A stretch of 64,000 nucleotides of DNA from the NCBI RefSeq assembly GCF_000730645.1, contig NZ_BBIU01000006.1, positions 232,001-296,000 of the forward strand, in the 5' to 3' direction. Below the pieces are notes generated by a model. It saw only the letters and a list, made by a program, of their open reading frames with translations. It was not told where the DNA came from and searched no databases. The translations under genes and the position numbers were made by a program. Numbering within the stretch: position 1 is the stretch's first letter; each line of letters begins with the position of its first letter. Below are positions 26,469 through 34,130 of this stretch, piece by piece. This DNA comes from Pseudomonas parafulva NBRC 16636 = DSM 17004. GTDB taxonomy: Bacteria > Pseudomonadota > Gammaproteobacteria > Pseudomonadales > Pseudomonadaceae.

Positions 26469-27467
26469 TCAGCGCCCCAGCCAGTCGATCAGGGTGCGGT
26501 TGAACCGGACAGGTTCCTCGATCTGGGGTGCATGCCCCATGCCTTCGAAGGTGATCAGCTCCCCTTGGGGAATCAGCTTGGCGACGCGTGGGCCAAGCAC
26601 GTCGTACTTGCCCAGCTTCGCCTTCACGTCCGCAGGTGCGATATCGCTGCCAATGGCCGTGGTGTCCTTGTCACCGATCAGCAGCAGCGTCGGCATCTGC
26701 AGGTGCTTGAACTCGTGATACACCGGTTGGGTGAAGATCATGTCGTAGATCAGCGCCGAGTTCCATGCCACCGCTTCATGCCCGGGCCCCTGGTTGAGCC
26801 CCACCAGCATCTGCACCCAGCGCTCGTACTGCGGCTTCCAGCGGCCGGCATAGTAGGTCTTGCGTTCATAGTCGCGCACGCCTGCTGCGTCCAGCTTGAG
26901 TTCGCGGGCATACCACTGGTCTACCGTGCGATAAGGCACCCCCAGAGCTTTCCAGTCTTCGAGGCCGATGGGGTTGACCATGGCCAGGCGTGTGACCTGC
27001 TGTGGGTACATCAGCGCGTAGCGGGTGGCGAGCATGCCGCCGGTGGAGTGGCCAAGCACGGCGCTCTGCTGGATGCCGAGGTGCTGCAGCAATGCATGGG
27101 TGTTGTCGGCCAGTTGCTGGAAACTGTACTGGTAATGCGCGGGCTTGCTGGAGGTACAGAAGCCGACCTGGTCGGGCGCGATCACCCGGTAGCCTGCCTT
27201 GCTCAGGGCATCGATGGTGGTTTCCCAGGTGGCGGCGCAGAAGTTCTTGCCGTGCATCAGCACGACGCTGCGGCCATTGGCCTGGCCTTGGGCGGGTACG
27301 TCCATGTACCCCATCTGCAGCACCTGGCGCTGGGATTCGAATTCAAAGTGCTTGAGCGGGTGAGGGTAGGTGAACCCTTCGAGCTGGGCACCGTAGGTGG
27401 GCGGTTCAGCGGCAATGGCCGAACTGCCGGCCAGGCAGGTCAGGGCCAGGGCGGTTGCGCGCAGCAT
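26469..27467 (-). CDS. Alpha/beta hydrolase, exported
   Basis: The ATG at 27467 is preserved by GGAG 7 nt upstream, giving 332 residues with a signal peptide (ATALALTCLAGSSAIAAEPP). The nucleophile elbow is LGHSTGGMLATRYAL (Ser about residue 144), oxyanion region VLMHGKNFCAATW, and the C-terminal catalytic His is in FEGMGHAPQIEEP. It belongs to the epoxide hydrolase / haloperoxidase-like alpha/beta hydrolases; the substrate cannot be told. Confidence 0.87.
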   Translation of the reverse strand: MLRATALALTCLAGSSAIAAEPPTYGAQLEGFTYPHPLKHFEFESQRQVLQMGYMDVPAQGQANGRSVVLMHGKNFCAATWETTIDALSKAGYRVIAPDQVGFCTSSKPAHYQYSFQQLADNTHALLQHLGIQQSAVLGHSTGGMLATRYALMYPQQVTRLAMVNPIGLEDWKALGVPYRTVDQWYARELKLDAAGVRDYERKTYYAGRWKPQYERWVQMLVGLNQGPGHEAVAWNSALIYDMIFTQPVYHEFKHLQMPTLLLIGDKDTTAIGSDIAPADVKAKLGKYDVLGPRVAKLIPQGELITFEGMGHAPQIEEPVRFNRTLIDWLGR

Positions 27468-27541
27468 GTGGCACTCCATGTCAGATCACGTAGGAAACGG
27501 CGACTGTACCAGCCGTTGGACACGGCGTAGTCGAGAAGGTG

Positions 27542-27979
27542 TTACCAAGCGTGAAACCAGCCCAGGGTGAGCATGACCAGCACGGCGTAGCGGCCGGCCT
27601 TGGCCAGGGTAACCAGCAGCAGGAAGCGCCACAGCGGTTCACCCATGATCCCGGCAATCAATGTGAGCGGGTCGCCGATCACCGGCACCCAGCTGAGCAG
27701 CAAAGACCAAGGGCCCCAACGCTGATAGCGGCGCTGCGCACGCGCCAATTGCGCGGGGCTGAAGGGGAACCAGCGCTTGTCGCGCAGGCGCTCGATGGCG
27801 CGCCCCAGCAGCCAGTTCACCACCGAACCCAACACATTGCCCAAGGTGGCGACCAGCAGCAGGGTTACCCAGGCTTCGGGCTGGCGCAGCAGCAAGCCGA
27901 CCAGCACGGCCTCCGACTGCAGCGGCAGCAGGGTAGCGGCGCCAAAGGCGCTGAGAAACAGCGCCCACAGGCTGAACAT
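27542..27979 (-). CDS. YqaA-family inner membrane protein
   Basis: A 145-residue protein with about four hydrophobic segments and the SNARE-associated (DedA/VTT) signature: LSAFGAATLLPLQSEAVLVG near 9-28, VATLGNVLGSVVNWLLGRAI near 43-62, LLSWVPVIGDPLTLIAGIMG near 94-113. DedA relatives act in lipid or ion homeostasis. Its ATG overlaps the stop of the upstream DUF411 gene (TGATG), so the two form an operon. Confidence 0.85.
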   Translation of the reverse strand: MFSLWALFLSAFGAATLLPLQSEAVLVGLLLRQPEAWVTLLLVATLGNVLGSVVNWLLGRAIERLRDKRWFPFSPAQLARAQRRYQRWGPWSLLLSWVPVIGDPLTLIAGIMGEPLWRFLLLVTLAKAGRYAVLVMLTLGWFHAW

Positions 27980-28407
27980 CAGTAGCGGGCGACCACGGTG
28001 TCCTCGCCTTGCTGGGTGACCCCGATCACCTCATAGGCGTCCTTGCGCTCACCCATTTCCATGCCGGGTGACCCGACAGGCATGCCCGGCACCGCAACCC
28101 CCTTGAGGTCACTGCGCCCGGCCAGCAGGCGCACCTGCTCGGCGGGCACATGGCCCTCGACGAACTTGCCGTTGATCACGCCGGTGTGGCACGAAGCCAG
28201 GCGTGGCGCCACACCGAGGCGCTGTTTCACTGCGCTCATGTTCGGTTCAACGTGGTCATTCACGGTGAAGCCGTTTTCCTGCAGGTGGCTGATCCAGGCC
28301 TTGCAGCAGCCACAGTTCGGGTCGCGGTAGACATCGACGGTGTCGGCGGCCTGGGCGATGCCGGAGGCGGCCAGCAGGCCCAGCGTGAGCAGGTGTTTGC
28401 GCAGCAT
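27979..28407 (-). CDS. DUF411 periplasmic metal-binding-like protein
   Basis: From the ATG at 28407 (AGGAG 8 nt upstream) the product is 142 residues with a signal peptide ending GIAQAA. The DUF411 pattern is complete: YRDPNCGCCKAWISHLQENG (CxCC), RLASCHTGVINGKFVEGHVP and GVAVPGMPVGSPGMEMG. Members are found near copper-resistance genes and are thought to bind metal through the Cys/Met/His residues. Cotranscribed with the YqaA gene. Confidence 0.87.
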   Translation of the reverse strand: MLRKHLLTLGLLAASGIAQAADTVDVYRDPNCGCCKAWISHLQENGFTVNDHVEPNMSAVKQRLGVAPRLASCHTGVINGKFVEGHVPAEQVRLLAGRSDLKGVAVPGMPVGSPGMEMGERKDAYEVIGVTQQGEDTVVARY

Positions 28408-28547
28408 GATCAAAGCTCCTTGAGTGATGCGGGCGAAATACCGCCGACCGGGCCGGCAGCATAGCGCAGGCGCGGTTGCGGGGCAGCTTGCGATGCATGT
28501 TCGCCCGCAGCGCCTGTCAGCCTGCTGACGCATTCATTACAGCTTTG

Positions 28548-29882
28548 TCAGCTGGCAGCTCCGTCATCGGCAAGGTCACGCATCAGCAGGCCGTGCTCGA
28601 GCGCGACCTGTTCCGGAATCGGCAGGTACACCACGTGGCCGTCACCTGGCGCCACTGCAATGGCCTGCTGCTGGCGATTGCACAGCTGGTGCAGGTCGAA
28701 GTGATAGTTGCCGCGCGGCGTCATCAGCTCCAGGTGATCACCCACGGCAAAACGGTTCTTGACCTTGACTTCGGCCAGGCCGTCGATGCGCTGCCCGGTC
28801 AGCTCGCCCACGAACTGCTGGCGGTCGGACACCGAGTTGCCGCGCTGGTAGTTCTGGTATTCGTCGTGCACGTGGCGGCGCAGGAAGCCCTCGGTGTAAC
28901 CGCGCTGCGCCAGCGATTCAAGGTTGCCCATCAACGCGCGGTCGAAGGGGCGCCCGTTCACGGCGTCATCAATGGCCTTGCGGTAGGACTGCACCGCACG
29001 GGCGCAGTAGAAGTGCGACTTGGTGCGGCCCTCGATCTTCAGCGAGTGCACACCCATGCCGGCCAGGCGCTCGACGTGCTGGATGGCACGCAGGTCCTTG
29101 GCGTTCATGATGTAGGTACCATGCTCGTCTTCGAACGCTGGCATTTCGGTGCCCGGGCGGTTGCTCTCCTGCAGCAGGAACACCTGGTCGGTGGGCGCCC
29201 CCAGGCCCAGCGTGGGCTGCACTTCGCGCACGATGTCGCCGGTCGCGTTTTCGCTGGCGGGTTTCACGTCGTACTGCCAGCGGCAGGCGTTGGTGCAAGT
29301 GCCTTGGTTGGCATCGCGCTTGTTCAGGTAGCCAGACAGCAGGCACCGGCCAGAGTAGGCCATGCACAGGGCGCCATGCACGAACACCTCCAGCTCCATG
29401 TCGGGCACCTGCTGGCGGATCTCGGCGATTTCTTCGAGCGAGAGTTCCCGCGAGAGGATCACCCGGGTAAGCCCCAGCGACTGCCAGAACTGCACGCTGG
29501 CCCAGTTGACGGTGTTGGCCTGCACCGACAGGTGCACCGGCATGTGCGGGAAGTGCTGGCGCACCAGCATGATCAAGCCGGGGTCGGACATGATCAACGC
29601 GTCGGGGGCCATGGCAATCACCGGTGCCAGGTCCTTGAGGAAGGTCTTGAGCTTGGCGTTGTGCGGGGCGATGTTGACCACGACGTAGAAGCGCTTGCCC
29701 AAGGCATGGGCCTCCTGGATGCCCAGGGCGAGGTTGGCGTGGTCGAACTCGTTGTTGCGCACCCGCAAGCTGTAGCGTGGCTGGCCCGCGTAGACCGCGT
29801 CGGCGCCATAGGCGAACGCATAGCGCATGGTCTTGAGGGTACCGGCTGGGGCCAGCAGTTCGGGCTTGGCAGTGGGGGTCAT
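28548..29882 (-). CDS. trhP: Prephenate-dependent tRNA uridine(34) hydroxylase TrhP (YegQ)
   Basis: A 444-residue U32-family protein. It begins KPELLAPAGTLKTMRYAFAYGADAVY and has VSVQANTVN-like HLSVQANTVNWASVQFWQ, RELSLEEIAEIRQQVPDMEL, and a cysteine cluster CMAYSGRCLLSGYLNKRD / GTCTNACRW that binds [4Fe-4S] in this family. It hydroxylates U34 of certain tRNAs to ho5U using prephenate instead of oxygen. At about 444 residues it is TrhP rather than the shorter UbiU/UbiV. A consensus Anr box lies upstream at activating distance. Confidence 0.9.
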   Translation of the reverse strand: MTPTAKPELLAPAGTLKTMRYAFAYGADAVYAGQPRYSLRVRNNEFDHANLALGIQEAHALGKRFYVVVNIAPHNAKLKTFLKDLAPVIAMAPDALIMSDPGLIMLVRQHFPHMPVHLSVQANTVNWASVQFWQSLGLTRVILSRELSLEEIAEIRQQVPDMELEVFVHGALCMAYSGRCLLSGYLNKRDANQGTCTNACRWQYDVKPASENATGDIVREVQPTLGLGAPTDQVFLLQESNRPGTEMPAFEDEHGTYIMNAKDLRAIQHVERLAGMGVHSLKIEGRTKSHFYCARAVQSYRKAIDDAVNGRPFDRALMGNLESLAQRGYTEGFLRRHVHDEYQNYQRGNSVSDRQQFVGELTGQRIDGLAEVKVKNRFAVGDHLELMTPRGNYHFDLHQLCNRQQQAIAVAPGDGHVVYLPIPEQVALEHGLLMRDLADDGAAS

Positions 29883-29934
29883 GGGCGCACCGGGTAAAGG
29901 GCGCGGATGCTAGCGCCTGGCGCGGGGTAGGTTA

Positions 29935-29948
29935 TTGATCTGAATCAA
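29935..29948 (-). promoter_or_regulatory. Consensus Anr box upstream of trhP
   Basis: TTGATCTGAATCAA is a perfect TTGAT-N4-ATCAA. On the minus strand TAGCAT (29912 down to 29907) is a 4-of-6 -10 element; the implied start near 29900 places the box centre at -41.5 for trhP. On the plus strand towards the AI-2E gene, TAATAT (29984-29989) would put it nearer -54, less typical. Confidence 0.75.
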
Positions 29949-30014
29949 GTGAACAACGGCACTTTTGGCAGTGCCGCGCGCACTAATATGCCAGTAACCC
30001 TCCGAGGACCGGAA

Positions 30015-31079
30015 ATGAACGAAACCGCTTTGCAGAACAAAGCCCTGGCAGTGCTCCTGGCGCTGGTGACCATCGCCTTCGTGTGGATCTTGCTGCCCTA
30101 TTACGGCGCCATCTTCTGGGCGGTGATTCTTGGCATCCTGTTTGCGCCTTTGCAGCGCAACCTGTTGATCCGCTTCGGGCGGCGGCGCAACGTGGCCGCC
30201 GGCGTGACCACGCTGATCTGCCTGCTGGTGGCGGTACTGCCGGTCATCGTCACCAGCGGCCTGCTGGTGCAGGAAGGCGCGTCGCTGTACCAGCGCATCC
30301 AGAGCGGGCAGCTGGACATTGCCGGGTACGTCGCGCGGGGCAAGGAGATGCTGCCGGCCTTCGCCCAGACGGGCCTGGACAACATGGGCATGGGCAACCT
30401 GGGGGCCTTGCGCGACAAGATCACCACCTGGGCCTCCGAGGGCAGCCAGATTCTCGCCAGCCAGGCGTTCAGCTTCGGCCAGGGTACGTTCGATTTCGTG
30501 GTCGGCTTCGGCATCATGATGTACCTGCTGTTCTTCTTCCTGCGCGAAGGCGCCGAGGTGGCCCGGCGCGTGCGCATGGCGGTGCCGCTGCCTGAGCACC
30601 AGAAGCGCCGCCTGCAGCTGAAGTTCAAGCGTGTGGTGCGTGCCACCGTCAAGGGCAACGTACTGGTAGCGATTACCCAGGGCGCGCTGGGTGGCTTCAT
30701 CTTCTGGGTACTGGGTATTCCCAGTGCGCTGGTGTGGGCGGTGATGATGGCGTTCCTGTCGTTGCTGCCTGCCGTGGGCGCGGGCATTGTCTGGGGCCCC
30801 GTGGCGATCTACTTCCTGATGACCGGTGCAATCCTTCAGGGGGTGATATTGACCGCCTTCGGGGTATTGGTGATCGGCCTGGTGGATAACCTGTTGCGGC
30901 CGATTCTGGTAGGCAAGGACACGCGCATGCCAGACTACCTGATCCTCGTATCTACCCTGGGTGGGCTGTCGGTGTTCGGGCTCAACGGCTTCGTGATCGG
31001 GCCATTGATCGCGGCGCTGTTCATCTCCAGCTGGGCGATTTTCGTGTCCAACAAGCCGCAGGTGCAGTTACCCCAGTAG
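30015..31079 (+). CDS. AI-2E family transporter (PerM/TqsA type)
   Basis: A 354-residue polytopic inner-membrane protein from the ATG at 30015 (GAGGACCGGAA upstream). About eight helices; the first is ALAVLLALVTIAFVWILLPY. The family core near the C-terminus is visible: TQGALGGFIFWVLGIPSALV, LSLLPAVGAGIVWGPVAIYF, VIGLVDNLLRPILVGKDTRM. The family exports signals such as AI-2 or acts as ion transporters; the real substrate of this member is unknown. Confidence 0.9.
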   Translation: MNETALQNKALAVLLALVTIAFVWILLPYYGAIFWAVILGILFAPLQRNLLIRFGRRRNVAAGVTTLICLLVAVLPVIVTSGLLVQEGASLYQRIQSGQLDIAGYVARGKEMLPAFAQTGLDNMGMGNLGALRDKITTWASEGSQILASQAFSFGQGTFDFVVGFGIMMYLLFFFLREGAEVARRVRMAVPLPEHQKRRLQLKFKRVVRATVKGNVLVAITQGALGGFIFWVLGIPSALVWAVMMAFLSLLPAVGAGIVWGPVAIYFLMTGAILQGVILTAFGVLVIGLVDNLLRPILVGKDTRMPDYLILVSTLGGLSVFGLNGFVIGPLIAALFISSWAIFVSNKPQVQLPQ

Positions 31080-31082
31080 CCT

Positions 31083-31940
31083 TCACCCCAGGCTGCCGAG
31101 CAGGGCATTGGCCTGCGCCGTCTGGGGCATTTCGCCGGCTGCCAGGCGGCGGTTGATGTCATCCACTACGGCCGGCAGCCCGTTGAGCGTATCGACCAGG
31201 TAGTGGGGTTGCGCCCCTTCGAACAGGGCCGCGATGCGCATGCGCTGGTGCTGCAGTTGTTCGCCGGTCAGTGCCTGGTAGCCCTCCCAGCTCAGGCCCA
31301 GGGCGTTGCCTGAGCACATCAGGGCGACGGTCCACATGCCGGCACGCCGGCCTTCCAGAATACCCGGCAGCGTGTCGTCGACCTTGACGCACGCTGCAAC
31401 GTCCTCGATGCCCAGCGCGATCACGTTGGCCAGCGCCTGGGCCGGCCAGGGGCGGCCGTTGGGTGTTTCATCCGTGGCTACCACGTGGTCGGCCACGTAA
31501 CCGCTGCTGGCAGCCAGCGCGACCACCCTGTCCATCACGCGCTTGGGGTAGCCAGAGCATGAGCCGATCTTGAGGCCGCTCGCGCGCAGGCGCTTGAGCG
31601 TGTGCAATGCGCCGGGAACCAACGCCGAGTGCAGTGCGATCTTGTCGATCTGCAGGGGCATGAAGCGTTGGTAGATGGCCGTGACGTCTTCATCAGTAGG
31701 TAGCCGGCCAAAGGCTTGGCAATACTGTGAGGCGATGGTTGGCACATTGCACAACGTGCGGATGTGGTCCCATTTGCCCATGCCCATCGGGCCGCGGGCT
31801 TCTTCGAGTGTAAGGCTGACGCCGAATTCGGCGAAGGCCTCGACAAAAATCTGGGTAGGGGCAAAAGAACCGAAGTCGACTACGGTGCCGGCCCAGTCGA
31901 GGATGGCGGCCTGTAATTGCGCAGGGTTGCTGTAGTTCAT
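31083..31940 (-). CDS. phnX: Phosphonoacetaldehyde hydrolase
   Basis: A 285-residue HAD-family C-P bond hydrolase. The nucleophile Asp is in [16 protein letters not shown] (Asp15), and the Schiff-base Lys is in [14 protein letters not shown] (Lys56). Motif 2 is [12 protein letters not shown]; motif 3 and 4 region [19 protein letters not shown]. It cleaves phosphonoacetaldehyde to acetaldehyde and phosphate. It is downstream of phnW on the same strand, 29 bp apart, completing 2-aminoethylphosphonate breakdown. Confidence 0.94.
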   Translation of the reverse strand: MNYSNPAQLQAAILDWAGTVVDFGSFAPTQIFVEAFAEFGVSLTLEEARGPMGMGKWDHIRTLCNVPTIASQYCQAFGRLPTDEDVTAIYQRFMPLQIDKIALHSALVPGALHTLKRLRASGLKIGSCSGYPKRVMDRVVALAASSGYVADHVVATDETPNGRPWPAQALANVIALGIEDVAACVKVDDTLPGILEGRRAGMWTVALMCSGNALGLSWEGYQALTGEQLQHQRMRIAALFEGAQPHYLVDTLNGLPAVVDDINRRLAAGEMPQTAQANALLGSLG

Positions 31941-31969
31941 GGGTGCTGTTTCCAGATAGTCGATGGGGG

Positions 31970-33076
31970 TCAGATGTACCGGATGTGCAGGTCACGAAGT
32001 ACCTCTGCTACGGCGTTCACCGCTGCCTGCATGCGGTCCTGCGATACCGCGCCGATGCAGCCGACGCGGAAGGTGTCCACCTCGGTCAGCTTGCCTGGGT
32101 AGAGAATGAAGCCCTTGGCCTTGACCCCTTCGTAGAAGTCCTTGAAGCGATAGCGGGCATCGCGCGGCGCATGGAAGGTGACGATGATGGGTGCCTGGAC
32201 TTCAGCGGGCAAAAAGCGGCGCAGCCCCAGCTCAGCCATACCATGCAGCAGGCATTCGCAGTTTTCGGCATAGCGGCGCGCCCGTGCGGGCAGGCCGCCT
32301 TGCTCGGCATACTGCTGCAGGGCTTCGTGCAGGGCAGCCACCACGTGGGTGGGAGGTGTGAAGCGCCATTGGCCGGTGCTGGCCATGTAGGCCTGCTGGT
32401 CGCAGAGGTCCAGCGCCAGCGAGTGGGCATTGCCTGCCGCGGCCGCCAGCGCGTGCTTCTGGGCGAGCACGAACGCCATGCCCGGCACCCCCTCCAGGCA
32501 TTTTCCCGAGGCGGCGATCAGCGCTTCGAAGGGTGTGCTGCTGGCGTCTATCGGGATGGCGCCGAACGAGCTCATGGCATCGATGATCAGGCGCTTGCCA
32601 TGCCTGCTCACCACCTGTGCGATCAGCTCCAGCGGGTTGCGGATGCCGGTGCTGGTTTCGCAGTGAACCAGCACCACATGGGTGACATCGGCGTGCTCAG
32701 TGAGCAGCCGATCGACCTGCGCGGCGCTCACAGCCTGGTCTTCGGCGGTTTCGAACGGCAGGCAGGTGCGCCCGAGTACCCGGCAGATGTTGGCGATGCG
32801 GCGGCCGTAGGCGCCATTGATCAGCACCAGCACCTTGCCTGCGCGGGGTACCAGGGTACCGATGGCCGCTTCTACCGCGAACGTGCCGCTGCCTTGCAGC
32901 GGTACGCAGTGATGGGTGGCGTTGGCGCTGGCGATGGCCAACAGTTGTTCGCACACGCGGTGGGTGATGCGGTTGAAATCCTCGTCCCAGGAGCCCCAGT
33001 CCACCAGCATGGCCTGGCGGGTGCGCAGGGAAGTGGTGAGGGGGCCGGGGGTCAAAAGAGTGGGCGCGGTGCTCAT
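31970..33076 (-). CDS. phnW: 2-aminoethylphosphonate-pyruvate transaminase
   Basis: A 368-residue PLP-dependent aminotransferase; the ATG at 33076 fits the conserved start [18 protein letters not shown]. It contains [32 protein letters not shown], and the PLP Lys in [16 protein letters not shown]. It transfers the amino group from 2-aminoethylphosphonate to pyruvate, giving phosphonoacetaldehyde for PhnX. A LysR gene is divergent, 109 bp away, and is the likely regulator. No phosphonate transporter is encoded nearby. Confidence 0.94.
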   Translation of the reverse strand: MSTAPTLLTPGPLTTSLRTRQAMLVDWGSWDEDFNRITHRVCEQLLAIASANATHHCVPLQGSGTFAVEAAIGTLVPRAGKVLVLINGAYGRRIANICRVLGRTCLPFETAEDQAVSAAQVDRLLTEHADVTHVVLVHCETSTGIRNPLELIAQVVSRHGKRLIIDAMSSFGAIPIDASSTPFEALIAASGKCLEGVPGMAFVLAQKHALAAAAGNAHSLALDLCDQQAYMASTGQWRFTPPTHVVAALHEALQQYAEQGGLPARARRYAENCECLLHGMAELGLRRFLPAEVQAPIIVTFHAPRDARYRFKDFYEGVKAKGFILYPGKLTEVDTFRVGCIGAVSQDRMQAAVNAVAEVLRDLHIRYI

Positions 33077-33185
33077 GGGGGATGCCTCGTCAGCAGTGGC
33101 CGTGGTTGTGGCATGAGGTTGCAATCGGTGCGGCCATCAATCAAATTGCTTGTTCCGATGCCAGCCATAAGCCAGGCCGATATCC

Positions 33186-34058
33186 ATGAATTTGTTTCAG
33201 CTCCGCGCGTTCGACGCCGTGGCCCGCGAGGGCAGCTTCACCCGCGCCGCTGCGCGCCTGTTCATCAGCCAGCCGGCCGTTACCGGGCATGTGAAGGCAC
33301 TGGAAGAGCACTACCAGGTCACGTTGTTGCGCCGCACTGCCAGGCGGGTGGAACTGACCGAAGCGGGCGTGCGGCTGGCAGCCGTGACACGGGCGATGTT
33401 CGGCCTGGCCGACGAGGCGAAGGCCATGCTCGAAGCCAACCAGCAACTGCTGAGTGGGCGCCTGGAGGTGGCTGCCGACAGCCCGCACCGCGTCATGCCG
33501 ATTCTGGCGCAGTTGCGCCAGGCTCACCCGGGTGTCACCGTCAGCCTGCGCCTGGGCAATGCGCGTGAAACCCTGGCGGCCTTGCTCAGCGAGCACGTCG
33601 ATGTGGCAGTGCTCACAGACACCGAGCCGCACAAGGCGCTCTACCTCCAACCGCTGTGCCAGTCCCGTATTTGCGCCCTGCTGCCGGCCGGCCATGCCTG
33701 GGCTGCGAGCGCTGGCGACCTGCCGCTCAGCAGGCTCGATCAGCAGGCCATGGTGCTGCGCGAGCAGGGTTCCACTACCCGCCGCACCTTCGACGAGGCT
33801 TGCGCCGTGGCGCGGCTACAACCGCGTGTGCTGCTGGAATTGGGCAGCCGGGAAGCTGTGGTCGAGGCAGTGGCCGCCGAGCTGGGCATCGGTATCGTCT
33901 CGTCCACCGAAGCCCCCCACGACCCGCGCGTGGTGGTGCGCCCGTTGAGCGGTGCAGCGTTGGTCAACCAGCATTGGGTGGGCTGCCTGGAGCGGCGGCG
34001 GGGGCTGCGCTTGATCCAGGTGTTCATGGACGTGTCGCAGGCACAGCGGGCGGGCTAG
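33186..34058 (+). CDS. LysR-family regulator next to phnWX
   Basis: A 290-residue LysR protein. Residues 1-60 are the winged helix (MNLFQLRAFDAVAREGSFTR; ARLFISQPAVTGHVKALEEH). Residues 90-285 form the effector-binding fold (LSGRLEVAADSPHRVMPILA; PEAPHDPRVVVRPL near the end). It is divergent from phnW and is probably its activator, by analogy to other LysR-phnWX pairs. Confidence 0.87.
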   Translation: MNLFQLRAFDAVAREGSFTRAAARLFISQPAVTGHVKALEEHYQVTLLRRTARRVELTEAGVRLAAVTRAMFGLADEAKAMLEANQQLLSGRLEVAADSPHRVMPILAQLRQAHPGVTVSLRLGNARETLAALLSEHVDVAVLTDTEPHKALYLQPLCQSRICALLPAGHAWAASAGDLPLSRLDQQAMVLREQGSTTRRTFDEACAVARLQPRVLLELGSREAVVEAVAAELGIGIVSSTEAPHDPRVVVRPLSGAALVNQHWVGCLERRRGLRLIQVFMDVSQAQRAG

Positions 34059-34130
34059 GACGCGGTTCCGCCTGCCCAGGTTGTGGCGGATGGGCAAAGG
34101 TGCCGGGCTATCAACCATCTGGAGCCCACC

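Noticed and set aside
31943..33568. 541-residue plus-strand frame through phnX/phnW/LysR region
   Set aside because: Runs over three confident genes in two directions and lacks domains.
34059..34130. Looked for an hrp box (GGAACC-N15/16-CCACNNA) before the giant NEL gene, as in type III effector genes
   Set aside because: No such element was found, so type III control is not supported from this sequence.
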